Position numbers and translations under genes: made by a program
The notes under the pieces: model-generated
The model's input: only the letters and a program-made list of their open reading frames with translations
Told to the model about the DNA's origin: nothing
The model's database searches: none
Origin: Pseudoalteromonas lipolytica
GTDB lineage: Bacteria; Pseudomonadota; Gammaproteobacteria; Enterobacterales; Alteromonadaceae
Reading direction: 5' to 3'
Assembly (NCBI RefSeq): GCF_001306915.1
Contig: NZ_LJTC01000016.1
Coordinates: forward strand, 722-64,721
Length of the DNA: 64,000 nt
In this document: positions 1 through 7,585 of the stretch, one piece after another
How positions within the stretch are numbered: position 1 is the stretch's first letter
Layout: each line of letters starts with the position of its first letter

Positions 1-144
1 TGGCCGAGTGCCTGTTTCAGCCCAAATGCGCGTAGTCGGATTTTGCTGGCCAAATCGTGCTTCGTCCTGAAACCATACGTCGATCCGATCAAGAGGAAGG
101 TGTCCTGGTGTGTGAAGGATCGTTTCCAGCTGGAAGTTTTTTAA
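1..144 (-). CDS. IS630-family transposase, second frame (DDE catalytic part), partial
   Basis: On the minus strand from about 144 down to the window edge the frame reads LKNFQLETILHTPGHLP, then DRIDVWFQDEARFGQQNP and TTRIWAETGTRP. DEARFG carries the first catalytic Asp of the DDE nuclease of IS630/Tc1-type transposases. The frame stays open to base 1, so most of the catalytic domain lies outside. It has no start codon of its own and would be made as a fusion with the upstream frame. Confidence 0.7.
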
Positions 145-601
145 AAGCCTCTTGGCTTTGTAATGATTGCTTTGGGTGTTTAGAGCGGCTTGTGATCCAA
201 CTAAAGCCAAGTTGCTTTAGAATTTTATAGACATGATTTAAGTGGTAATGAACACCAAATTCAGTGTGAATGTAATGCACAATGTCTTCACCGGTAAGGC
301 GCCCACCTTGAAGCTCTGTGTTCGTGCGTTTTATAAATTCAGACAGTTGTTCAAGTTGCTGCGGTTGCAGCCTTGATGGACGTCCTTGAATAGGCTTATT
401 GTCTAAACCACCCAGCCCATACTCTAGGTAACTAGAAACCCATTTATTCACACTACTTCTTGCAGTGTTTAGACGTTTTGCAATATCGGTTCGGCTATTA
501 CCCTCATAAAATAAAGACACTGCGAGCAACCGCATGCGTTTTCGTGCGTTTGGTTCTTTTCGAGAAAGCGCTAAAAGCTGTTCAGATATGTTTGGGTTCA
601 A
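89..601 (-). CDS. IS630-family transposase, first frame (DNA-binding part)
   Basis: This frame encodes 170 residues. The first ~70 form a winged/helix-turn-helix domain (KRMRLLAVSLFYEGNSRTDI, then a second helical block), followed by a linker and the start of the IS630 catalytic region. The natural protein sequence of the family continues in the other frame from the T6 run at 137-142 (A6 on the coding strand). The last ~20 residues of this frame (after AFKK) are out-of-frame translation. The shift needed is +1 (equivalent to -2). It may be programmed or transcriptional slippage on the A-run, as in several two-frame IS elements, or an inactivating indel; the sequence alone does not decide. Confidence 0.75.
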   Translation of the reverse strand: MNPNISEQLLALSRKEPNARKRMRLLAVSLFYEGNSRTDIAKRLNTARSSVNKWVSSYLEYGLGGLDNKPIQGRPSRLQPQQLEQLSEFIKRTNTELQGGRLTGEDIVHYIHTEFGVHYHLNHVYKILKQLGFSWITSRSKHPKQSLQSQEAFKKLPAGNDPSHTRTPSS

Positions 602-763
602 TGTTAATAACCAGTGATTTTATATAGCCTATATTAGATCAGATATTTAAGCGGAATGGTATAACAGGTTAGCGATCTCTAAAACGGCTTATTTCACCTT
701 GCGCTAATTCGTCTTTTATTAATGAACTTTACCTCTTCATTGTGCATGACGAATTACCACGCT

Positions 764-822
764 GTTGGGTTTCGCTGCGCTCTACCCAACCTACGCCAGA
801 CCTTCAAGCTTTATCTTGCTAA
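764..822. repeat. Interspersed repeat copy 1 with internal hairpin
   Basis: The unit starts with GTTGGGT, loops through a GC-rich stretch, returns as ACCCAAC (784-790), then continues CTACGCCAG...CTTGCTAA. A second copy at 936-996 matches nearly base for base. The 7-bp stem is REP-like. It lies in a 500-bp gene-free stretch (602-1103) between the IS element and a lipoprotein gene, where nothing codes convincingly. Confidence 0.7.
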
Positions 823-935
823 TAGACAACTCTGAAGTGCCTTGGCAGGGCTTTATTGCTTAGGGAGACTCTTACCCAAAAACCCACACCGCGCGGCTGA
901 TCGCTGACGGCTGAAAGCTGATAGCTCTGTGATGT

Positions 936-996
936 GTTGGGTTTCGCTTCGCTCTACCCAACCTACGCCAGGCCTTTAAACTTTTCCCCTTGCTAA
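936..996. repeat. Interspersed repeat copy 2 with internal hairpin
   Basis: This is the second copy of the 764-822 unit: stem GTTGGGT (936-942) / ACCCAAC (956-962), then CTACGCCAGGCC and a tail ending CTTGCTAA. Immediately before it (about 895-925) is a run of near-repeats of GCTGA (GGCTGATCGCTGACGGCTGA, then AAGCTGATAGCT). The whole block looks like an accreted cluster of intergenic repeats. Confidence 0.7.
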
Positions 997-1103
997 CTAG
1001 CAATTCACGACCCAATTTACCCTTTGTTGCAATTTTAATCTTGGTTTAGTACCTGAGCTATGTAAAACTATTTGCGTTTTTAAACCACAATCAGGTGACA
1101 TGA

Positions 1104-2036
1104 ATGTCTCAAATAAAAGCTTGGAAACTTATTAGCCTGTTTTGTTTGGTAAGCTTGCTTATGGGCTGTGAGTCAAAAGAAGAGCAGCTGAAACAAACAA
1201 TACAACAATCCATAGAAAAAGCTGAAGTTGAATTAAATCAACTTGGTACAGCGCTTGATAATGGCTCTTTACGTAATGCGACGATACTTAAACAATACGG
1301 CAAGGTGCTTGCTGAGCAGCAACCGCAACTTTCTGAGATCGCCCGTGTAATTAGTCTTGATGCCACTCGTGAAGGGGCTATTTATTCAGGTCTTACACAA
1401 CGCTTAGCAGATGTGAAGTCTACTTATCTAATACCACCATATGAAGATACGCTTCATCAACTTGACCTCATTCGTGATGCTGCCAAACCGTCTTTATTTC
1501 AAGATGCGCTTACCGATCCTATCAATATGCTTGCTGATATGTCGCAGGGGTCACTAGCACGGGTTGGTGCAATTAGTGAAGCTGCTGAAGGCGAAAGTGT
1601 TGGTAACCAGTTAGTTGGCAACCCTAACTATGGGCAGTGGCAAACGAATAGCAGTGGTACCAGCTTTTGGGTTTGGTACGGTATGTATCGTATGTTGGGC
1701 GATGTATTCGACCGAGTTGAATATGGTCGCTGGAGTCGTCATAGAAAGTATAGCTATTACAATGATTATGGCCGTTATCGTTATTCGAGCCCTAAGCAGA
1801 TTAAAGCACAACAAACGGTAGAGACACGAACTCGACAGTCTTATCAACGCCAAGGTAAACAATTCACTAGTCCGTATGCCAAGAAACGTAGTGGCGCATC
1901 AGGATTAAGCCGTAGCAGCTATACGCCGCCACGCACACGTAGTAGCTATGCTTCTAGCAGTAGTTACAGTAAAAGCTCTGGGTCATTACGTAACAGCTCG
2001 AGCAGAACATCACGTGGCATTAGCCGCGGTAAGTAG
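1104..2036 (+). CDS. Uncharacterised lipoprotein with basic Ser/Arg-rich tail
   Basis: This 310-residue protein begins with a lipoprotein signal peptide; lipobox LLMGC puts the acylated Cys near residue 22. A helical region follows (about 25-165), then a Trp/Tyr-rich segment around SFWVWYGMYRMLGDVF (about 190-205) and a low-complexity C-terminal third rich in Ser, Arg and Tyr. The start has a good ribosome site (AGGTGA, 1093-1098). It sits 30 bases upstream of a DUF350 protein and is probably the first gene of the yjf-type cluster. The YjfM (DUF1190) position in other genomes is comparable, but I do not recognise DUF1190 here. Function unknown; envelope anchoring is the only firm inference. 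Confidence 0.8.
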   Translation: MSQIKAWKLISLFCLVSLLMGCESKEEQLKQTIQQSIEKAEVELNQLGTALDNGSLRNATILKQYGKVLAEQQPQLSEIARVISLDATREGAIYSGLTQRLADVKSTYLIPPYEDTLHQLDLIRDAAKPSLFQDALTDPINMLADMSQGSLARVGAISEAAEGESVGNQLVGNPNYGQWQTNSSGTSFWVWYGMYRMLGDVFDRVEYGRWSRHRKYSYYNDYGRYRYSSPKQIKAQQTVETRTRQSYQRQGKQFTSPYAKKRSGASGLSRSSYTPPRTRSSYASSSSYSKSSGSLRNSSSRTSRGISRGK

Positions 2037-2066
2037 TGAAAAGAATAACCACCGGAGTTACAACAC

Positions 2067-2966
2067 ATGTATGAATTTAATGGAATAACAACTTGGTCGT
2101 TGCAAGCTTTAGCAATCGACTTTGCAATCATTATCGCTTTATTTGTCAGCCTAAAATTTATTAAGGGTTGGGTATCTAACTTACACGCTAATGATGAAAT
2201 AACTGAGCGTGACAATTTTGCTTTTGGTATTAGCTTTGCGGCAGGACTTGCGGCACTTGCTATTGTTCTTAGTGGCGTGAGCAGCGGCGCATTTGCACCG
2301 ACCTTACAACAAGAAGCATTACAAATGCTAGGTTATGGTGTGATGGCGATTGTGCTTATCAAGCTAGGTCACTTCTTCCAAGACAAAGTAGCGCTTCGTA
2401 AAGTGAGCCTGCATGACGAAATCGTAAAAGGTAATGCGACTGCTGCACTCATTGATTTTGGCCATGTTGTTAGTGTGGCTATCGTTATTCGCTCAGCTTT
2501 ATTTTGGGTTGCGACAGAAGGCTGGCATGGTATTCCAATTGTGATCGCAGCTTTTGCCATTGGCAGCATTGCGATGCTACTGATCAGTCAATATCGCGTG
2601 CAGTTATTCAAGCATACTAATCGCAGTGGTGATTGCTTACAGCAAGCGGTTATTGACGGTAACTTAGCAGTAGGTATTCGTTATGCTGGCTTTTTAGTGG
2701 GTAGTGCATTGGCATTAACTGCTGCATCAGGTATTGCTCCTTATGCGGCTGACAACATTGTTGCTAGTTTAGGTTACTGGGCATTAAGTGCAGCAGTGAG
2801 TTTAGTTGCTTTCATTTTACTACACTTAGTGACTATCAAAATCATCCTATCTGGTTGTGATATTTCAGATGAAGTGAACCGCCAGAAGAACGTGGGTGTA
2901 GCAGCTATCTCTGCAGCAATCTCATTTGCGATTGGTTCGACTATGGCAACCTTGTTAGGTGCCTAA
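2067..2966 (+). CDS. DUF350 (YjfL-like) integral membrane protein
   Basis: The 299-residue protein has about eight hydrophobic segments arranged as two tandem DUF350 units. The recurring signature of the family appears twice, as RDNFAFGISFAAGL (about residue 49) and NRQKNVGVAAISAAISFAIG (near the C-terminus). A ribosome site (GGAG) precedes the ATG. It is followed after four bases by the spermidine-synthase-like gene. In Enterobacteria the homologue yjfL lies in the yjfIJKLM cluster, and DUF350 proteins accompany PspA-like and aminopropyltransferase genes elsewhere. The biochemical role is not established; inner-membrane location is clear. Confidence 0.88.
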   Translation: MYEFNGITTWSLQALAIDFAIIIALFVSLKFIKGWVSNLHANDEITERDNFAFGISFAAGLAALAIVLSGVSSGAFAPTLQQEALQMLGYGVMAIVLIKLGHFFQDKVALRKVSLHDEIVKGNATAALIDFGHVVSVAIVIRSALFWVATEGWHGIPIVIAAFAIGSIAMLLISQYRVQLFKHTNRSGDCLQQAVIDGNLAVGIRYAGFLVGSALALTAASGIAPYAADNIVASLGYWALSAAVSLVAFILLHLVTIKIILSGCDISDEVNRQKNVGVAAISAAISFAIGSTMATLLGA

Positions 2967-2970
2967 TTAA

Positions 2971-4693
2971 GTGTCTACTACAACAAGCGCCCCAAGTAGA
3001 GCTCATCTACTTGGGCATGATTTCCTATTAATAACTGTTATGGCCGTACTCGCTGGGTGCGGCCTTATTTATGAGTACCTGCTATCTCATTATGCTGGTC
3101 GTGTCTTAGGCTCAGTCGAGAGTGCCATTTATGCCATGATCGGCACCATGATTGTCGCTATGGGTATCGGTGCTTTTTTAGCACGATGGTTTAAAGATGC
3201 GTTTACTGCTTTCGCATGGCTAGAGAGTATTATTGCTTTGGTCGGTATGGGCTGTATTTTAGCGATAGCGAGTGTTATCGCTGTCAGTTATTCATTGCCG
3301 CATATCTTCTCCGAAATTTTTAACTTGCCTGCAGATACCGTACTTAATGGTTACGTGTTTGAAAGGCTGCAAGAATGGTCTCGTTTTTTACCCTATGTGT
3401 TTGGTCTATTACTTGGGCTATTAATTGGTATGGAGATCCCGCTAATTGCGCGTATTCGCCAGCAAGTCTATGGGCGCTTTTTAGAGAACAATGCGGGTAC
3501 CATTTACGGGGCTGATTATATCGGTGCCGGTATAGGTGCTGCGATTTGGGTGAGTATTATGCTCGCGATGCCAATTATGCAAGCAGCTGCTTGGACTGCG
3601 TTATTTAATATTATTGCCGGTCTCGTGTTTTTGTGGCGCTATCATCAACATGTTCGCTTCGCTAAGCTACTGTTAGTTTGTCATGTACTGTTGTTGGTGT
3701 TTTTTGCGTTTGTGCTTGTGCTTGGCACCAGCTGGATGAAAAATCTAAGCAATGTTTTATACAAAGATAAAGTCATCTACTCGCAAGCAACTAAGTATCA
3801 GCATTTGGTGTTAACTGAGCGTTTGAGTCGCAATCAGCCCAATGCAATTACCGATCTTTACCTCAATGGCCGTTTACAATTCTCAAGTGTGGATGAGCAA
3901 ATTTATCATTCTATGCTTGTCTATCCTGCTATGTTGGCCTCCAATCGCCATGACCGCGTGTTGATCATCGGGGGCGGTGATGGACTTGCATTGCGTGATG
4001 TTTTGAAGTGGCCAGTAGAGCATGTCACCTTGGTTGACTTAGATGGTCAGTTGTTAAACTTATTTGGTAATGATGTCGGCGACTATGATGCGCCAGAGAA
4101 AATCAGAACACGTTTAACAGCGCTAAATAAACACTCTATGAGCGATCCTCGTGCTGATATTCGCATTGCAGATGCCTTTTTAGAGGTCGAAGCAATGCTT
4201 GCTAAAGGCGAGCGCTTTGACACTATTTTTAATTGACCTACCAGACCCTAATCACCCAGATCTTAATAAGATGTACAGTGACTATTTTTACAATCATGTG
4301 CGGCAGTTATTGGCGCCTGACGGGGCTGTGGCCGTGCAATCAACATCGCCTTATCATGCGAAGAAAGCATTTTTGAGTATTGCTAAAACAATGAAAGCTG
4401 CGGGTTTTGGTTATGTTGAGCAATACCAACAAAATATTCCTTCGTTTGGTCAATGGGGTTGGACTATCGCGACCACCGCTGGCAAATCAGCAAGTCAGCG
4501 AATTCGTGAAACTAACGAATTACCGGTGCCATCTCGTTGGGTAAGCAAAGAATATTTATTGGCTTCTTTTGTGTTTCCGAATCATTTTTTTGAACAAGTA
4601 AACACGATTGAAGTCAATAGATTAGGTTCAGGAACCTTATATGATTATTACCGCCAAGCGTGGCAAGTTGAAACCGAATTGTACAAAAATTGA
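2971..4693 (+). pseudogene. Membrane-bound spermidine synthase-like protein, frameshifted
   Basis: The N-terminal half has about seven membrane segments. The C-terminal half is a Rossmann-type aminopropyltransferase domain with the SAM-binding motif VLIIGGGDG followed by VTLVDLDG. The frame that starts with GTG at 2971 stops at 4236 after FDTIFN. Dropping one base in the T5A2 run at 4226-4232 restores FDTIFIDLPDPNHPDLNK, including the conserved Asp-rich DLPDP block, and the rest (to 4693) matches the end of the family. The lesion is thus a single inserted base (+1 shift) in a homopolymer. It could be a true inactivating mutation, a slippage site or a sequencing error. No S-adenosylmethionine decarboxylase gene is nearby. 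Confidence 0.85.
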
Positions 4694-4705
4694 TATTTTA
4701 TAGTT

Positions 4706-4752
4706 GACATAATATGTCGGCTATGCAAATCTTAACTCAGACATAATATGTC
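4706..4752. promoter_or_regulatory. Twin identical 13-bp palindromes, candidate operator
   Basis: GACATAATATGTC occurs at 4706-4718 and again, identical, at 4740-4752. Each has 6-bp arms around one central base. The two are 34 bp apart centre to centre, a little over three helical turns, in the only sizeable gap inside the cluster. The first overlaps a TTGACA box; CATAAT inside each resembles a -10 element. The layout suits a dimeric regulator controlling the DUF2170-PspA genes downstream. The regulator is not known. Confidence 0.6.
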
Positions 4753-4772
4753 AAAACGTAAAAAGGTGAGAC

Positions 4773-5186
4773 ATGGAATTAAATGAACTATCAATCAAAC
4801 TGGCTTCTTTTGAAACAGAGGGTGTGAGCTTTGAGTCTTTCTTGATTGCCAACCAAGGTGAGCAAGATGTGTTACAAGTTATCGTCGATGGGAATGATGA
4901 GTTACCTATCTTTGTTACTCAAACAGAAGAGCAATTACTGTGTATTAGCTACCTGTTTGCTGAAGACGAAGTACAAGCAGATATGCGTAATGAGTTAAAC
5001 GAAACGTTACTACGTTTAAATGTACCAATCCCATTAAGCGCATTTGCAAAAATTGATGATAAATACGCTATTTTTGGCGCGTTATCGGTTAATTCATCGT
5101 TTGATGATATTACCCATGAGTTGGTAACACTGGCAGACAATGCGATTGATGCACTTGAAGCCGTGACCATTTATTTAAACGATTAA
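4773..5186 (+). CDS. yjfI: YjfI-like protein (DUF2170)
   Basis: This 137-residue soluble protein is acidic, with the DUF2170 layout: N-terminal LNELSIKLASFETEGVSFES, a central ISYLFAEDEVQ segment and a C-terminal helical ALSVNSSFDDITHELVTLA stretch. A ribosome site AAGGTGAG lies just before the ATG. The gene is 24 bases upstream of the PspA homologue, the same order as yjfI-yjfJ in E. coli. Its molecular role is unknown. It is probably co-transcribed with the next gene from a promoter near the twin palindromes. Confidence 0.85.
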   Translation: MELNELSIKLASFETEGVSFESFLIANQGEQDVLQVIVDGNDELPIFVTQTEEQLLCISYLFAEDEVQADMRNELNETLLRLNVPIPLSAFAKIDDKYAIFGALSVNSSFDDITHELVTLADNAIDALEAVTIYLND

Positions 5187-5210
5187 TTAGCAATTTCTGG
5201 AGTTAAGATT

Positions 5211-5903
5211 ATGAGTATTTTAAAGAAACTATTTACAGCTGTACGTGGTGGCGCTCGTGAAGCAGGACAAGCAATTGTTGATGCAAACGGTATCCGCATC
5301 TTTGAACAAGAAATTGCTGATGCACAAAATGCCTTACAACGCGCTAAGAAAAGCCTGACCGAAGTAATGGCAAAAGAGATGCAAACGAAGCGTAAAATTA
5401 GCGCACTAGATGCATCAATTGCTGAACATGAAGCGTATGCAGGCCAAGCACTTGAAAAAGGTAACGAAGCTCTTGCATTAGAAATCGCTGAAAAAATCGG
5501 TGATTTTGAAGCTGAAAAAGCAGAGCACGAAGAAGTGTTAGCTGGTTTTAGTAACCACATTGTGCAACTAAAGCAGCAAGTTAAAGAAGCTGAAAAGTCG
5601 ATTAAAGAAAACCAACGTCAATTAACAATGGTTAAAACGACTGAAAGTGTGCAGCAAGCAACAATGGCTGTAAACAGCACGCTAAATACGAACAGCTCAT
5701 CAATGACATCAGCACGTGAGTCTCTAGAGCGTATTAAACAACGCCAGCAAGACCGCCAAGATCAGTTAGGTGCGGCTAAGCAATTAGAAGCAGATACTAA
5801 TGGCGATGATTTAAAAGCGAAAATGGCTGAAGCGGGTATTGGTGATACCAACCCGAAAAGCGCAGATATTTTGGCGCGTATTAAAGCAAAACAAAATAGC
5901 TAA
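5211..5903 (+). CDS. yjfJ: PspA/IM30 family protein (YjfJ-like)
   Basis: The 230-residue protein is almost wholly helical and charged, with long coiled-coil heptads (residues ~20-180), the hallmark of PspA/Vipp1/IM30 proteins of the ESCRT-III superfamily. Family knowledge: these proteins polymerise on stressed inner membranes. The N-terminus (MSILKKLFTAVRGGAREAGQ) carries the amphipathic helix expected for membrane contact. Ribosome site GGAG. A strong intrinsic terminator follows directly, so the DUF2170-PspA pair can be transcribed as a unit apart from the DUF2491 gene. No pspF, pspB or pspC is present, so this is the yjf-type PspA paralogue. Confidence 0.9.
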   Translation: MSILKKLFTAVRGGAREAGQAIVDANGIRIFEQEIADAQNALQRAKKSLTEVMAKEMQTKRKISALDASIAEHEAYAGQALEKGNEALALEIAEKIGDFEAEKAEHEEVLAGFSNHIVQLKQQVKEAEKSIKENQRQLTMVKTTESVQQATMAVNSTLNTNSSSMTSARESLERIKQRQQDRQDQLGAAKQLEADTNGDDLKAKMAEAGIGDTNPKSADILARIKAKQNS

Positions 5904-5920
5904 TCAGTTAACGGAAAGAC

Positions 5921-5953
5921 AAAAGGTAACCCACGCACTGGGTTACCTTTTTT
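5921..5953 (+). terminator. Intrinsic terminator after pspA-like gene
   Basis: Perfect 12-bp stem AAAGGTAACCCA / TGGGTTACCTTT around a CGCAC loop, followed by a T run. Confidence 0.9.
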
Positions 5954-5974
5954 GCTTCAACAAGGAGTCAGCCA

Positions 5975-6613
5975 ATGTTTAACTTTTTCAAATCTAAAAA
6001 AGCCCCAGAGCGTCAGCTTACTGATCCAAGCCAATTACTCGTTGGTGATATGCTGACGGTGATTGATTCGTTCGCTTACCCAAGCTGGTTAAAAGGACAG
6101 ACACTGCGTGTTATTGATGTGCAAACGTATCAGTACCAACGTAGTGCAGAGTATGAGTTGGTACTCGAGAGTGAATCTGGCCAAGTGGTGTTTTTGCAAA
6201 TTGAATCAGATGACGGTGAGCAATGGGCAAACTTTGCGATCAAAATTCAACGCGACGATGTTGATGAGATTTTTACCCTTGATGAGTTCGCTCGTATTTT
6301 TGATGAAGACGAATTAACGGCAATTAATGTACAAAATAGCCCGGAGCGTTTTAGTCACTTTTTAGCATCGAGCTACAAACAATCAGAAGTACCTTATGTG
6401 TGTTATTTCCATAATAAGGACTACCGTAATAAGCCTTTACCTCGGTATGAAGACGAAGGTGGTGAGCCGTGTGAAATGATCTGTTTAAGCTCAGATGATG
6501 AATCGCATAGTTTAAATATTGAGATTTGGGAAGGTGGTGAAACAGAGGTATCACTGACGTTAACCAGACCAATTAGCGATATTGTTGACTTATTTCCTGG
6601 GGATGCCAAGTGA
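5975..6613 (+). CDS. yjfK: YjfK-like protein (DUF2491)
   Basis: The 212-residue soluble, acidic protein fits the DUF2491 family in length and context: a short basic N-terminus (MFNFFKSKKAPERQL), then a beta-rich body, with YELVLESESGQVVFLQIE and HSLNIEIWEGGETEVSLTL as strand-rich stretches. An AAGGAG ribosome site precedes the ATG. In E. coli yjfK follows yjfJ, as here. The following gene overlaps its stop codon, so the two are translationally coupled. Function is unknown. Confidence 0.85.
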   Translation: MFNFFKSKKAPERQLTDPSQLLVGDMLTVIDSFAYPSWLKGQTLRVIDVQTYQYQRSAEYELVLESESGQVVFLQIESDDGEQWANFAIKIQRDDVDEIFTLDEFARIFDEDELTAINVQNSPERFSHFLASSYKQSEVPYVCYFHNKDYRNKPLPRYEDEGGEPCEMICLSSDDESHSLNIEIWEGGETEVSLTLTRPISDIVDLFPGDAK

Positions 6614-6927
6614 GTGATGCAAAAGCCAAATGGCAGCGTCAGGAGCAAGCCGTTAGAGCCACGCAAATGGCGTTTGATTTAAGTTCTGAAGTGCAAAAAT
6701 CAATTAAGAAGCAAGCCATTGACCAAGAGCTTACGCCATCAGATATGATCCGTAAGATTTTGGAGCTCGACGTTAAGTCGAAAAAAACCAGACAGCGTTT
6801 ATCGTTTAACTTAAATGATGAAGAGATTGCTTTATTGGCTGAGCGTTTTGGCGTTGCAGCCGATGATAAGCGTGCTGTGAAGCAGCGCGTGGCTGAATTA
6901 CTCATTGAACACAGTAAAAAAAGCTAA
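6610..6927 (+). CDS. Small protein with two ribbon-helix-helix-like halves
   Basis: The 105-residue protein starts with GTG at 6610, overlapping the yjfK stop. Two halves resemble each other. The first is a strand followed by two helices (ATQMAFDLSSEVQKSIKKQA, then LTPSDMIRKILEL). The second repeats the pattern (RQRLSFNLNDEEIALLAERF, then KRAVKQRVAELLIEH). Strand-helix-helix of this length is the ribbon-helix-helix (CopG/Arc) fold, where a tandem arrangement could act as a single-chain dimer. This is a pattern reading, not a family match. If right, it is a candidate DNA-binding regulator of this cluster. Confidence 0.6.
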   Translation: MSDAKAKWQRQEQAVRATQMAFDLSSEVQKSIKKQAIDQELTPSDMIRKILELDVKSKKTRQRLSFNLNDEEIALLAERFGVAADDKRAVKQRVAELLIEHSKKS

Positions 6928-6986
6928 GGTTTTGCCTTTACTTCTTTAAGCCCTTACACTGAGACTAGATGTTTTAAAGAAGTGGC

Positions 6987-7178
6987 ATGACTGTGGATAT
7001 TATTTTACTTGCGTATTTAGTTATTTTTGCATTATTTGGCACTGCAGCAAGTTACTTTGTTCGCTACATTTATGCTTACTGGGTGCATAATACAATGCAG
7101 GTTAAATACATATATAAGGCCGGGATTTGTATCATCAGCGTGGTGATAGTATCCGGCCTTATTGCATTATTTACTTAA
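6987..7178 (+). CDS. Small two-helix membrane protein
   Basis: This 63-residue product has two hydrophobic helices (about residues 3-25 and 45-62) separated by a polar, Tyr-rich loop. The start has only a modest ribosome site (AAGAAGTGG). The 3' half of the gene contains a large inverted repeat (7114-7123 with 7153-7162). Its last eight bases overlap the convergent lipoprotein gene. Not recognised; placement suggests it belongs to the yjf-type cluster. Confidence 0.5.
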   Translation: MTVDIILLAYLVIFALFGTAASYFVRYIYAYWVHNTMQVKYIYKAGICIISVVIVSGLIALFT

Positions 7179-7572
7179 TCTCGATTGCTTGGCACTGCTG
7201 TGAAATACACAGCGATTGTACAGGCAGAACTGGTGAGCAATCGTTAACAGTTAATGCTTGATCAGATGACTTCTCAGCTGCTGTAATTCGCTCCGCAAGT
7301 TGTTCAGCTTGCTCTTGTACGTTGTTTAACGTTGAATAGACCACATAGCGACTTGGGCCACCACATGCTCGCTCACCAACTTCTAACACTTTACATTGAA
7401 AACTCGCAGTACAGCTATTATTGCTAACGATATCGTTCAGCTGATCGTTTAAATCACCTAGATCAACGCGTGCAGAGCTACCCGACGTTGTTGTTTCGCA
7501 ACCGCTTAAAGCAATGCTTGCTAACACAGTTGTGGTGATGAAAAGTTTCTTGAAAGTCGATGAACGAACCAT
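7171..7572 (-). CDS. Six-cysteine lipoprotein, paralogue A
   Basis: The 133-residue precursor has a lipoprotein signal (lipobox ALSGC, Cys ~25). The mature part holds six Cys residues and the motif QCKVLEVGERACGGPSRYVV. The neighbouring upstream gene encodes a paralogue with the same motif (QCKVLPVGSRACGGPSSFIV) and the same number of mature cysteines, so three disulfides are likely. The two genes are 13 bases apart and presumably one operon, the product of a tandem duplication. Exported and membrane-anchored; function unknown. Confidence 0.8.
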   Translation of the reverse strand: MVRSSTFKKLFITTTVLASIALSGCETTTSGSSARVDLGDLNDQLNDIVSNNSCTASFQCKVLEVGERACGGPSRYVVYSTLNNVQEQAEQLAERITAAEKSSDQALTVNDCSPVLPVQSLCISQQCQAIEIK

Positions 7573-7585
7573 TATTGCTTATTCC

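Larger units (their letters stand above)
1..601 (-). mobile_element. IS630-type insertion element, partial
   Basis: The transposase reads leftward out of the window, so the gene's 5' part and the right end of the element are here and the rest lies beyond base 1. Recognition rests on the N-terminal helix-turn-helix reading frame followed, in a second frame, by a DEARFG motif, which is the first acidic DDE block of IS630 transposases. The terminal inverted repeat cannot be defined because only one end is visible; it should lie between about 602 and 665. Confidence 0.8.

Noticed and set aside
1611..1862. Alternative frames inside the lipoprotein gene
   Set aside because: No ribosome sites and lie within a better-supported gene with a lipoprotein signal.
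4199..4693. Separate small gene encoding a spermidine synthase C-terminus
   Set aside because: It begins within the upstream frame, lacks a ribosome site, and is the continuation of the frameshifted gene.
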